DNA of 64,000 nt from Sphingomonas sp. S-NIH.Pt15_0812 (GCF_003951315.1 NZ_QLJH01000023.1:1-64000); one strand, 5' to 3'. Shown: positions 18,390 through 27,374, counted from the first letter of the stretch. Numbers and translations are program-made. The notes: a model not told the origin generated them from the sequence alone.

Positions 18390-19535
18390 ATGAAAGATCA
18401 ACAGGCCATCCTGTTTCTCTGCGACGATCCCGACGTTCTGGGCGGGCTTCAGCGCGTGATGGGCACGCTGATCGACGCATTCCGTGCACGGGGTTACCGC
18501 GTCGTTGTCACCGCGCTGCACTTGAACGGCGGCAAAGGATTCGTGGATCCCGCGGTCGAACGACATCGTCTGTTCGGCGAAGGCCCGCTGTCCCGCCTGA
18601 TACAGAGAATCAAATTCGGACCATTGCATCTTCAGGGTCGCCGTCTGTTACGCCTGCGTTGGCTGGCACAACGTCGCGCGCGGCGGTTCTTGCGCGAACA
18701 GGTCGAAACATTACGGCCAGCCGCCGTCATCGCGTTCGACTCCCTGACGGCAAAACTCGCCTCGGAAAGCCAATTGCGAGACACCAAGCTACTGATTCAA
18801 TATCATAATTCCTTCGATTCCCTGACAGGAACCTCGGACCTCAGTCGGTTGCGTACCGTAAGCTCGGGCGCTTCCCGCTTTCTGGCCCTTACGGCCGCTG
18901 ACGCCGAGCGGTTTGCGATGGATGGGTTTTCGCGCGTTTCCTATGTTTCGAACCCGGTTTCCTTCTTCCCCGCCCATCTTCCCGCCCGTCGTGCGCAGCA
19001 GGTGGTGGCGCTTGGACGCTATCATCATCAAAAGGCATTCGACCACCTCGTGACGGCATGGGCCAAGGTGACATCGCGTGAGGGATGGCATCTTCACATC
19101 TATGGCGACGGACCTGAGCGCGAGTTGATCGACGCCACGGTCACGCATCTGAATGTCGAAGACAGCGTCACGGTCCACGGACCGACCCAGGATGCGGAAC
19201 AGGCCCTCAGCCATGCGTCCATCTATGCCTTATCTTCACGCTTCGAAGGATTGTGCATGGTCGCGCTCGAAGCGATCGCCTGTGGCGTGCCCATCGTCAC
19301 CACCGCATCCGGTCCAGGTACCCTGGAGATTGCCGAGGGCTGCGGTCTGATCTGCGATGTTGGCGATACGGCCGCCTTCGCGGCGCATCTTCAAACACTC
19401 ATCAACGATAGGACATTGCGCGAAGACCTCGGCGCAGCGGGGCGTCAGAAGGCGCAGAATTACCGGGTCGACGCGATCGTCGACCGCTGGGAACAGGTCA
19501 TCACCGAAAGTCCTGCCGTACCGATTAGCGTCTGA
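18390..19535 (+). CDS. GT4 glycosyltransferase
   Basis: A 381-residue GT-B enzyme: ILFLCDDPDVLGGLQRVMGTL, where GG...R is the usual N-terminal loop; QVVALGRYHHQKAFDHLVTAW, HIYGDGPERELI, VTVHGPTQDAEQAL, and SSRFEGLCMVALEAIACGVPIV with the E-x7-E pair. It would transfer a hexose to the growing repeat unit. ATG at 18390-18392 has GTAGGA just upstream. A longer frame starting inside the acetyltransferase gene has no family match. Its 3' end overlaps the converging TPR-protein gene by 11 bases. Confidence 0.9.
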   Translation: MKDQQAILFLCDDPDVLGGLQRVMGTLIDAFRARGYRVVVTALHLNGGKGFVDPAVERHRLFGEGPLSRLIQRIKFGPLHLQGRRLLRLRWLAQRRARRFLREQVETLRPAAVIAFDSLTAKLASESQLRDTKLLIQYHNSFDSLTGTSDLSRLRTVSSGASRFLALTAADAERFAMDGFSRVSYVSNPVSFFPAHLPARRAQQVVALGRYHHQKAFDHLVTAWAKVTSREGWHLHIYGDGPERELIDATVTHLNVEDSVTVHGPTQDAEQALSHASIYALSSRFEGLCMVALEAIACGVPIVTTASGPGTLEIAEGCGLICDVGDTAAFAAHLQTLINDRTLREDLGAAGRQKAQNYRVDAIVDRWEQVITESPAVPISV

Positions 19536-20748
19536 TGAGGGACACCCGCGAGATCATATAGTCGCTGGGCGGTCCGTCCAGGCCGCCACGCACATCCAAC
19601 GAAAGCAAGGCCGTATCGCAACCGGAAGCCGGAACCACGATGTCGGTCGCGATCCGACCGTTCTTTTCCGGTTGCGAGACGAACGCCGCGCCCCCGGCGC
19701 AGGTCAACCTTGCGGTCAGGACACTGCCGTTTGCCGCATCGTTGGCTACCGAGACGCCAAGCCGATAGGCGCCCGGATCGAGTAGCACGGTCTGTCGTGC
19801 CACCCACTCATCCGCGCTTGCGGGAACACTGACGCGCAGCTGAGAGCCGCCGTTTTCCGCAGGCTCTCGCGATGCGATCAGCTCGTCATGGGCGTTGAAC
19901 GACCAATCAAAAGGTGGTGGCCCGGGGTCGCGAGCGAAGTCGAAATTATTGACCCGTTCTCGTCCTTTGGCGGTAGGGGCGATCTGACGATAGAAGCGCA
20001 GCGCCATTGCGGGTTGCCTCAGAGCGACCATTTTTGAGATGGCCACGCCCAGATACGGGCGATCCACCCCGGAACGGGGATCGAGTAGGAACGCCGGAAG
20101 CAATATCCCCAATGTGACGGGATTCTCGGCCTTGGGGAGATATGCGGCGATGAAGTCATATCGCCACGACGGATTGCGCGCGAGGAACGCGGCAAGCGGC
20201 CGTGCGATGGCTGGATCGTCCGCGGCTGACGTCAGAACCGGGATCAGTTGTTCCCGTAAATTGGGTTCGGCTCGCAATGCACGATCATAATGCACGAGCG
20301 CCCCGATGATATCGCCGCGCTGCACATGGGATTCGATAAGCCAGAGCTGTGTCGGCCCGTCGTGCCGCGACAAGGTCTCACTATATTTAAGCAACCGGTC
20401 GGCCTGCGCGCTTCGCTGCCCCCGTAGCGACCAACTGAGCGCAAGCGAACGCGCGGCAATCGGGTTGACGGGCTGGCGGTCCAAGGCGGCGGCCGCCAGT
20501 TGGCTGGCTTCCGCCAATCCCCTTGCATCGGAGTTGCTCAGAACAAGCTGTGAGCTTTTGGCGGCGGCGGCATCAGCCGACCAAGGCCACCAGGCGAGGA
20601 CGACATCGGGGTTGCGACGGGCATAGATCCCGGACAGCGTTACCGCGATCGACAGCCAAAGAAGTGGCAGACCGAAGGCCACCGCGATCAGGATGCGACG
20701 CAAGTCGATCCGTACGGACGTCCCCTTTATCGTCTCCTGCTGCGCCAT
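19525..20748 (-). CDS. Membrane-anchored TPR-like protein of unknown function
   Basis: A 407-residue protein. Residues 18-40 form one membrane helix (ILIAVAFGLPLLWLSIAVTL). A long alpha-helical part follows, with alternating A/L pairs resembling tetratricopeptide repeats (SRHDGPTQLWLIESHVQRGD, ALVHYDRALRAEP). The last 130 residues look like a beta-sandwich (VLLDPGAYRLGVSVAN, LTARLTCAGGAAF). It starts six bases after the co-polymerase/kinase gene, so it is probably made with it. It may be a periplasmic scaffold for polymerisation or export. No family name was recognised. Confidence 0.65.
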   Translation of the reverse strand: MAQQETIKGTSVRIDLRRILIAVAFGLPLLWLSIAVTLSGIYARRNPDVVLAWWPWSADAAAAKSSQLVLSNSDARGLAEASQLAAAALDRQPVNPIAARSLALSWSLRGQRSAQADRLLKYSETLSRHDGPTQLWLIESHVQRGDIIGALVHYDRALRAEPNLREQLIPVLTSAADDPAIARPLAAFLARNPSWRYDFIAAYLPKAENPVTLGILLPAFLLDPRSGVDRPYLGVAISKMVALRQPAMALRFYRQIAPTAKGRERVNNFDFARDPGPPPFDWSFNAHDELIASREPAENGGSQLRVSVPASADEWVARQTVLLDPGAYRLGVSVANDAANGSVLTARLTCAGGAAFVSQPEKNGRIATDIVVPASGCDTALLSLDVRGGLDGPPSDYMISRVSLIRR

Positions 20749-20754
20749 GATCGA

Positions 20755-22953
20755 TCAGGCTGCCTTTTCCCCATAGCTATAGTCGTAGCCATAGCCATAG
20801 GTCCCGGTCTTATTGTCATATTTGGTCAGAACCACGCCCAGCACATGCGTTTGCGATGCGAGCAGGCGGCCGATCGCCACGCGAGCGGTATTGCGGCCCG
20901 TGGACTTTATGTCGAACACGAACATCGTGCCTTCCACCGCACTGCCGATCAGCAATGCGTCGGCCAGCCCCATCACCGGCGGGGCATCGATCACAATATG
21001 ATCGAAATCCGCCCCAGCGCGCTCCAGGAGTTGACCGAAGCGCTCGCCGGTCAGAAGTTCGGGCGCACTCGGCGGCTGCGGGCCGGCGGTCATGATCACC
21101 AGCCCCTCGGTGCCGTCGCGATGGCACAGCCCCGCCAGATTGTCATCGCCCGATAGATAGTTGCTCAACCCGTGCGTGTTCGGCAGTTCGAGCAAATGAT
21201 GGATCGATGGCGAGCGCATATCTCCATCGATCAGCAGAACGCGCTTGCCGCTCCGTGCCAGAACGCGTGCCAGGACGTGGCTGGTCGTGGACTTGCCCTC
21301 CGCTGGTTGCGAACTGGTGATAGCCAAGCTCGCTGGGACACCATGATCCGATGAAAAGGCCAACCGCGCGCGCAACGAGATATACGCTTCGGATAGCGCA
21401 GACTTCGTGTCCATCACGGCATTGCCGACCTCGCCATTGCGCACCTTGGGGATGGTACCCAGCAAAGGCACATGGAGTATCGGCTCGACATCGGCAGGGT
21501 CCCGGACCCGATCGTCGATCTGTTCGGCAACAATGGCCATCACGCCGCCCAGGATCGTACCTGCGAGGATCGCGATGGCAAGATTGATCAACGGTCGCGG
21601 GCTTGAAGGACGGGCCGGCAGTTCGGACATGTCAACGACGGAGATGTTGTTCACCCCCACACCACCAGCGACACCGATCTCTTTGTAACGCTGCAGCAAC
21701 GCATCGTAGAGCTGGCGGTTGGTATCCACGTCGCGCTGATAAATATTGTACTGAATGCTGCGACGGCGGAAGTTCAGCACCTGCTTTTCCAAGGTGCTGA
21801 CACGCTGCTTGAGTTGTTCTTCACGATCAAGTGCGGATTGATATGTTTTGCGCAGCGATCCCCCGACACGACCTTCCTCACCCGAGAGAATCTTGTCGAT
21901 CTGAGCGATCTGCTGACGCAATGCCACGGCAGAGGGGTAGTTCGGTTCGAACTGCACCATCATGCGTGCGTAATCCGCCATCAGGCCGGCACGCTGGGTG
22001 CGAAGTTGCGAAATCGTCGGATTGGTCAGTGCTTCGCTGCTCTGACCCCCGCGAGCATTGTCGAGACGACTGGCCGCTTCGATGCGGTCGGCCGTGGCCT
22101 GTGCCAGAACACGGTTCAATGTCGACAGATTGTCCACCACGAGCGGACGTTCGCCACCGCTGGTGCCCGATTCGCCCGGCAGATTTACGATCGCCTCACG
22201 CGAGGCATAATCGACCAGCTGACGTTCCGACTGGTCGATCCGTACACGCAACTGCGCAAGACGTTGCTCCAGGAAGCGCCGGGCATAGGCTGTCGTATCG
22301 AACCGGCGGGCAAGCGTCTGTTGGATGAACTGAGTGGCCCATGCGTCCACAACCTTCTTGGCGAAGGCTGGTTCGGGAGCGCTGAAGCTGAGACGCACCA
22401 GACGCGACATACGCTCAGGATCGATCGACAAATGCTTTAGAAGTGCATCGCCAGCGGCAATGGTACGCTCTTCGCGGTTGGACGCCCCAGCCACGACGCG
22501 TCCGTTTGCGAACCAGCGATCCGCATGGCCTTTGTCAAATGCCTGAAAGAAATTGGCATCTTCGGATAGTCGCAGCTGGTTTGCAACGCGTTGCGCCAGC
22601 GACTTGGATTCCAACAGCCCATATTGGGTCTGATAGAATTCCATGTCAGCACCGCCGCTGTCGCTGTTTTCCGCGCCCTTCACCATGGTGAAATTGCGCG
22701 TCTCCCGCTGAATCTCGATGGTCGCACTTGCCGTATAACGCGGCGTCGCGAGCAGGGTGGCCAGAATACCACCCACCACCGCGATCGCGACACACATGAT
22801 GATCAACCACTTGCGGCGACGGAAGATGCTCAACGCCTCCGCCATCAGCGTCATGCGCTCGGACCGCCCTCCCTCAGCGTTAGCCTGTTTCTGCGGGAGC
22901 CATCGCGATACGGTCCCATCATCGGTTCCAGCCGACATTCCAGATACGTTCAT
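20755..22953 (-). CDS. Polysaccharide co-polymerase with fused tyrosine autokinase (Wzc-like)
   Basis: A 732-residue protein. A Wzz domain with a membrane helix near residues 48-70 comes first, then a long coiled-coil periplasmic part, a GNVR-like segment, and a second membrane helix near residue 450. The cytoplasmic BY-kinase domain has Walker A in SSQPAEGKSTTS (Lys554), Walker A' VLLIDGDMRSPS and Walker B HIVIDAPPV. It ends in a tyrosine cluster, YGYGYDYSYGEKAA, for autophosphorylation. It controls chain length and works with the outer-membrane exporter encoded just upstream. Kinase and co-polymerase are in one chain here. No Wzb-type phosphatase gene is seen in the window. Confidence 0.93.
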   Translation of the reverse strand: MNVSGMSAGTDDGTVSRWLPQKQANAEGGRSERMTLMAEALSIFRRRKWLIIMCVAIAVVGGILATLLATPRYTASATIEIQRETRNFTMVKGAENSDSGGADMEFYQTQYGLLESKSLAQRVANQLRLSEDANFFQAFDKGHADRWFANGRVVAGASNREERTIAAGDALLKHLSIDPERMSRLVRLSFSAPEPAFAKKVVDAWATQFIQQTLARRFDTTAYARRFLEQRLAQLRVRIDQSERQLVDYASREAIVNLPGESGTSGGERPLVVDNLSTLNRVLAQATADRIEAASRLDNARGGQSSEALTNPTISQLRTQRAGLMADYARMMVQFEPNYPSAVALRQQIAQIDKILSGEEGRVGGSLRKTYQSALDREEQLKQRVSTLEKQVLNFRRRSIQYNIYQRDVDTNRQLYDALLQRYKEIGVAGGVGVNNISVVDMSELPARPSSPRPLINLAIAILAGTILGGVMAIVAEQIDDRVRDPADVEPILHVPLLGTIPKVRNGEVGNAVMDTKSALSEAYISLRARLAFSSDHGVPASLAITSSQPAEGKSTTSHVLARVLARSGKRVLLIDGDMRSPSIHHLLELPNTHGLSNYLSGDDNLAGLCHRDGTEGLVIMTAGPQPPSAPELLTGERFGQLLERAGADFDHIVIDAPPVMGLADALLIGSAVEGTMFVFDIKSTGRNTARVAIGRLLASQTHVLGVVLTKYDNKTGTYGYGYDYSYGEKAA

Positions 22954-22973
22954 GCGAATTTCGGAGCCTCGGC

Positions 22974-23681
22974 TTACTGCAAGATTCTGAGGAGAGGTAC
23001 GGACAGTAGCGGCGACGCGGTAATCACGTCACGAAAAATCCGGCGACCACGCGACTCGCTTACTTCGATGACGTCGTTCGCGTAAATTTCCGGATCAGCA
23101 TAGGCTCCGGCACGGATCGCACGCACATCGTACAACGCAGCCATGTCCTTGTTATTGACGCGCCTATACACGACAACTTCATTCTCTTTGCCGAATTCAT
23201 TGATCCCCTCCGCACGTGCCAATGCCCGCAAGAGTGTCATTCGACCAATGACGGGATAAATACCGGGGGAACCCACCGCACCACCGACCGACATATTTTG
23301 CGACACGGTGTCGGTGAGATTGACCGTAACCTGCGGGTCGCGGACATAACGCCCCTTCAACCCATCGGCGTAGATTTGACCAACCTGAGCCGGGGTCTTG
23401 CCCGCGACCTGGATCGACCCAACCAGGGGAAGGGAAATCTGGCCCGAACTGTCCACCTGTACCGATCGGCTAAGTTCGGGCAGACCGTATACTTCGACCG
23501 ACACTTGATCCAGCGGGCCGATCACAAAGGCACGCTGCGGCAGGATAAGATCGGTCGTATCCGGTGGAGGCAGGTCGTGCGACTGCACGACCGTCAGATC
23601 AGAACGAGGCGCAACCGAATGGCTCGCGCACGCGCTCAGCACCAAGCTTAACAAGCCGGAAAGAAAAATTCTTATTTTCAA
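22974..23681 (-). CDS. Polysaccharide export outer-membrane lipoprotein (Wza/GumB-like)
   Basis: A 235-residue protein with a lipoprotein signal, LLSLVLSACASHS (lipobox cysteine about residue 18). It then has FVIGPLDQVSVEVYGLPELSRS and QVDSSGQISLPLVGSIQVAGKT, the poly_export domain, followed by a SLBB-type segment (MSVGGAVGSPGIYPV). It is the short GumB-type exporter rather than full-length Wza. The start is TTG at 23679-23681, overlapping the stop of the upstream polymerase/ligase gene (TTGA), an arrangement that suggests low, coupled translation. The Wzc-like gene follows after 20 bases. Confidence 0.92.
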   Translation of the reverse strand: MKIRIFLSGLLSLVLSACASHSVAPRSDLTVVQSHDLPPPDTTDLILPQRAFVIGPLDQVSVEVYGLPELSRSVQVDSSGQISLPLVGSIQVAGKTPAQVGQIYADGLKGRYVRDPQVTVNLTDTVSQNMSVGGAVGSPGIYPVIGRMTLLRALARAEGINEFGKENEVVVYRRVNNKDMAALYDVRAIRAGAYADPEIYANDVIEVSESRGRRIFRDVITASPLLSVPLLRILQ

Positions 23682-25153
23682 GGATTAAGCTCTTCGTAAG
23701 ACTTGACGCTACTTGGCGTGCCTATCCCCGCTTCGCTTTTTTGTAAAGCAGAGGCTCTATCGGCAGCCCGATACAGCGCCTGTGCGACCCAGGCCGCGGC
23801 CACCGCGAAGATGAACCCCATCAAGGGCGGGCGCAGCGGATAGTCGACCGTACTCGCCAGCATCAAGATCAGCATGACGCTCCATCCGGCACGCCCCATC
23901 AGCCCGCTGGTCCCCACGCGGCCGCGGCTTCGGAACAGCCGCCATCCGGCCAGCAGCCACCATGCCAGTCCTGCGGCCATCAGGGCGATGCCTGCCACAC
24001 CACCGGTCATGGCCACTTCGAAAAAGTCGTTATGTGCGTGATTATAGGTCGTTGGGCGCAGCAGGATGTCGGGTTCCAGGATACGGAACACCGGATCGAA
24101 CGAACCGAGACCGCTGCCGAACGGAAAGAAGTCCCAAGTCATCTTCAGGACCTGGGGTGTGTTGCGTAGCCGCAGATCGTCCAGCGCATTGAGCTCGAAC
24201 AGTCGATTAAGCGCCAGCGCACGACCAAAGAAGAACACCAAGGCAGCGATCGCCACGCCACCGATCAGAAGCCCCCAAGACAGGAGCTTCCCCCGGCGCC
24301 CACTCGCCAATGGGGCCATCATGGCGGCCATGACGATCCCGACCACCATCAGCCCCATTCCCGCACGCGATGCGGTGAGCATGATCAACGGGATGAGCGC
24401 CAGCGCGCATAACCCCGACGCAATCTGGCGGCGAAGGGCGACTTGCGGCGTGGTCGCGGGAAGCAGCGTCACAATACGAAGCAATGGGAGCATCGCGGCC
24501 AGCAGAGCCGCCTGATGGTTGCGGTTGGCGAGAAAGCCCACCGCATTGCCCTCGTAAGTCCGCTGGTACAAATACAGCGGACTGCCGACACCCTGTACAG
24601 CCTGCAACCCACCGAGCAGCGCGCTCACCATCGCCACGCCTAACAAGACGAACAGGACGCGACGCCGACCGTCCGACGGCACGGCGGCCCATCCGACCAA
24701 CGCACATGCTGGCGCGAGAAACCAGAGCAACGCCTGAACCGTCAGATCCGGGGTCAGCGAGATCGGGCGCCAGGGCTGAGCCACACCCTGCGCCTGTGCC
24801 GCCTCAACCATCAGCTCGCGTCCGGGAAGCGCCGTCCAAATCACGGGCGGCAGCGGGATGAGCTGGATCAGCGCCAGTGCGACACCGCATAGAAGAAACA
24901 GCAGCGGCACGCGCAACGGTTTCAACTCCGCGCTAGGCACCAACAAAATCACGCCGACCAACACCAGCACCAGCGCCGGTCGGACATAGAGCAGCGAAAG
25001 AACATCGGTCCGGTTCGATCCACCACCCAGCGCCAGCACGACGAACGCCGCACAGAACAGCGCCAGCGGCAGCCAGCCCCCCTGCGATGCCGACAAAGGT
25101 AGCCGCCCCCGCCGACGTCGGCGGGAATGCCGGGATTGGACGTTCATCATCAT
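23678..25153 (-). CDS. O-antigen ligase/polymerase-family membrane protein (Wzy_C)
   Basis: A 491-residue protein with about eleven membrane helices. The motif LTASRAGMGLMVVGI and the large outer loop ending in NHAHNDFFEVAMTGGVAGI are classic for the Wzy_C/O-antigen ligase family. In an EPS cluster it may be the chain polymerase, although ligase-like roles cannot be excluded. ATG at 25151-25153 has AGGGGG upstream. It is the first gene of the export operon (polymerase, exporter, co-polymerase, TPR protein). Upstream DNA is the decayed mobile region, so its original promoter context may have been altered. Confidence 0.88.
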   Translation of the reverse strand: MMMNVQSRHSRRRRRGRLPLSASQGGWLPLALFCAAFVVLALGGGSNRTDVLSLLYVRPALVLVLVGVILLVPSAELKPLRVPLLFLLCGVALALIQLIPLPPVIWTALPGRELMVEAAQAQGVAQPWRPISLTPDLTVQALLWFLAPACALVGWAAVPSDGRRRVLFVLLGVAMVSALLGGLQAVQGVGSPLYLYQRTYEGNAVGFLANRNHQAALLAAMLPLLRIVTLLPATTPQVALRRQIASGLCALALIPLIMLTASRAGMGLMVVGIVMAAMMAPLASGRRGKLLSWGLLIGGVAIAALVFFFGRALALNRLFELNALDDLRLRNTPQVLKMTWDFFPFGSGLGSFDPVFRILEPDILLRPTTYNHAHNDFFEVAMTGGVAGIALMAAGLAWWLLAGWRLFRSRGRVGTSGLMGRAGWSVMLILMLASTVDYPLRPPLMGFIFAVAAAWVAQALYRAADRASALQKSEAGIGTPSSVKSYEELNP

Positions 25154-25249
25154 GGCCCCCTCATTCCTGGAACCGGCTCGCTAAGCAAGCATCCATTCTA
25201 TCGTATCCGACGATGGGATCGATGCCCAATCGGGTAGCATCCTTCGCCA

Positions 25250-25480
25250 TCAAACATTGCTTCCCGTCAGCCGCTGCACGTCATTGGCACGGACGAAGGC
25301 TGGGTTCACGACAGTTTCCGGATGATGCCAGGTCGGTTCTCCGGCCATGGCCAGCGTCACCAACCGAATGGGCCATCGCGGTATAGCGGTTGCGACATTG
25401 ACGGGGCCGTCGCTATCCGCCGCATCGAGCAGATCGAACGACCCGACCTGCCTGACCCTGCGCGGTAGCCTGATGAGCAT
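25250..25480 (-). pseudogene. Possible C-terminal gene fragment of unknown family
   Basis: A 76-codon frame ends at 25250 and contains VGSFDLLDAADSDGPVNVAT and RLVTLAMAGEPTWHHPETVV. It reads like folded protein, not random translation, and begins where the IS701-like transposase remnant ends. It may be the 3' part of a gene cut by that insertion. No family was recognised. It lies about 100 bases upstream of the polymerase/ligase gene, on the same strand. Confidence 0.3.
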
Positions 25481-26053
25481 GCCGCCAGCACGACCATGCG
25501 ATAACGTGCCGGGGTTCGATGCGGTGCGGCGCCAGCTCGATGACGATGCGGCGGATGTCGCGGATGAAGCAGCGGATCGGGTCCGTGCTCTCGTTCAGGC
25601 TATTGGAAGGACGTAGCATTGGCGCGGGTGCGGATGGTCGCCAGCATCGCGAATGCGGGCACGACAAGCGAGACGTGGCGGGGCCAGCCATGTCACGAGC
25701 GGGTCTCGTTATGGTCCAGGCCGAGCTCGCTCTCGGCCATCGCGAAGCCGTCCTTGATCGCCCAGCGATGTCCTTCCACTCCGACACGGGTTCGATGGTC
25801 AAGCCGGCCGGGCACCAGGAACGAGTTTGCGCGCGATCTGTGCAGCCGCATCTGAGACCACGTGCGTATCGCTCCATGAGCCGAAGCGATGATCGCCTTT
25901 GGGCCCAATCCCATAGCCCTTGCCGGCACGACGCAACGCCTGCTCGATGTCGCCGCCGCTGTAAACCGCGTCCGCCGCACCCCGGGCGAAGGGCATGTCA
26001 GCCGCTATCGCACGTTCGGTCATCTGCACCGCCAGCGCCGGCTTTGTCGCATC
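25455..26053 (-). pseudogene. IS701-like transposase remnant, frameshifted
   Basis: Pieces of a DDE transposase appear in successive minus-strand frames: KPALAVQMTERAIAADMPFA and DAVYSGGDIEQALRRAGKGY (about 25930-26050), VEGHRWAIKDGFAMAESELG plus LDHNETRS (about 25690-25770), then IRRIVIELAPHRIEPRHVIA and WSCWRHAHQATAQ (about 25450-25520). In IS701-family transposases these follow one another in one frame. Here at least two frameshifts separate them and part of the middle is missing, so it is dead. Its 5' end abuts an IS5-like piece at about 26055. Confidence 0.7.
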
Positions 26054-26057
26054 CTAG

Positions 26058-26310
26058 GGAACGCCCCAGCACCTGATCTTGAGGACCCTCTCCACTCGCA
26101 GCCTGCCGGTGGGCGCGGATAACGGTGCCGTCGATCGTCCGATACGGGTTGCTTCGGTCGGCGATGAGCGCCTTGGACATCCGCTCCCAGACGCTGGCAT
26201 GGCCCCAATGGCCGACACGCGGGTGCACCGTCTTCCACCGGCCATGGCGATCCGTCAGGCCGCCAGCGCACACCCGACCATAGCACCGCCTCAACACGGA
26301 TGCCGGTGGA
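26058..26310 (-). pseudogene. IS5-like transposase fragment
   Basis: The minus-strand frame reads HGRWKTVHPRVGHWGHASVW, ERMSKALIADRSNPYRTIDG, TVIRAHRQAASGEG and DQVLGRS. This is the end of the first ORF of an IS5-family (IS427/IS1031-type) transposase, with the first catalytic aspartate in the TIDGT motif. The reading then breaks into the IS701-like remnant. Only about 85 residues are left. Confidence 0.65.
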
Positions 26311-26352
26311 TCAGCCTTCAACCTGTTTGGAATTCCGAAAGTCGATACAGCC

Positions 26353-26784
26353 TTAACGAAGGCCCAGTTCTCCTTCTGCGAGCAGGATCCCGTTTTGATA
26401 TTCGCCCAGTGCACCGGAAAAGGCCGTTGGCGACACACAACGCGGATCGACGCCCTCCTGATCGGAAAATGCGCCCTTTTCTGATGCCTGGCTCATACCC
26501 AGGCGGCTTTCGCTGACCGACGCCTGACCGTTCCAAAACGAACCAAATCGCGCCTGATATGCCGCTTGGACCCGGCCAAAGCGGGTGTCGAGCGCCTGGA
26601 CCCGCACCAAACGAGATTGTTCGCCGCACAGGCGCTCCACCGCACCTCGGCGTCCCTGCCATGCTCGCCGGAGCGCCGCGTCGGCGCGAATCCCTGCTTC
26701 CGGCGAAAGACGGATCGCACCGGCCTGTGGCATCGAAGCCGCCAACAGCAATAACCCGAAAATCACGATCCATTCACTCCGCAC
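26353..26784 (-). CDS. Hypothetical small secreted protein
   Basis: A frame of up to 143 codons. Near its start is a hydrophobic stretch, IVIFGLLLLAASMPQAGA, that fits a signal peptide cut after AGA. The mature part is alanine-, arginine- and glutamine-rich (ALRRAWQGRRGAVERLCGEQ, LDTRFGRVQAAYQARFGSFW), much like the small lysozyme-inhibitor-type DUFs, though no family can be named. Third codon positions look biased toward G/C. The start is unclear: GTG at 26784 or 26766. It lies between dead IS pieces and the rmlC pseudogene, so it may be a surviving passenger gene. Confidence 0.45.
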   Translation of the reverse strand: MRSEWIVIFGLLLLAASMPQAGAIRLSPEAGIRADAALRRAWQGRRGAVERLCGEQSRLVRVQALDTRFGRVQAAYQARFGSFWNGQASVSESRLGMSQASEKGAFSDQEGVDPRCVSPTAFSGALGEYQNGILLAEGELGLR

Positions 26785-26924
26785 ATGCGCGGCGCACAAC
26801 TGCCCCGATCCGCAGCTATTTTCAACCAGCCATCGCAAAGTCGGGCCAGACGAGGGTTGCATGGCGGTAACTTCGTTAAATGCAGGAATGCGGTGCTTTC
26901 CGGCTAAACGGAAGCCGGCACCTT

Positions 26925-27371
26925 ATGAACTCCGGTCTTTTTCAACCAATCCCCCCAAAGCGTCACGCCGATGCTCGCGGTTGGTTTCAACAAGGCTTAT
27001 TGTGGGAGCGCCTTTCGACGCGTTGGATCGTCTGCACCTTCGTGTCCGACAATCAATGGCTGTCGACAACGTCTTTAACCCTGCGGAGCCTGCCTTTTCA
27101 GCCGCCGCTGCGCGCAGGACAAGCTGATCCGCCGCATCCGAAGAAGCATCTTCGGCATGGCGGCCGATCTACGGAAAGGCTCGAACAGCTATGCCGCGTA
27201 GCAAGACGGTGGCATCCGCTGGGACGACCCGACTTTCACCTTGCTTGATGGTCAGGTCGGCGGTGTCGGTTGCTCCCTACCCGCCGGCACGGTTCCCGAA
27301 CTGAGCGACAAGGATAAGGTGCAGCCCGGGGTCACGGATTTCGACAGCCGCTTCGCCGATGATGGCCACCT
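26925..27371 (+). pseudogene. rmlC: rmlC pseudogene (dTDP-4-dehydrorhamnose 3,5-epimerase)
   Basis: RmlC landmarks occur in order: KRHADARGWF (normally D.RGWF), CTFVSDNQWLSTTSLTLRSL (normally FVQDNQSLS..TLRGLHFQ), a frameshift at about 27112, then QDKLIRRIRRSIFGMAADLR and KGSNSYAA, an amber TAG at 27199-27201, then DGGIRWDDP, and ELSDKDKVQPGVTDFDS at the C-terminus. About 65 residues between SYAA and GIRWDDP are missing, including the part of the cupin that carries catalytic residues. The gene is therefore inactive. RmlC makes the last-but-one intermediate of dTDP-L-rhamnose; rml genes commonly border sphingomonad EPS loci. Confidence 0.75.
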
Positions 27372-27374
27372 ACC

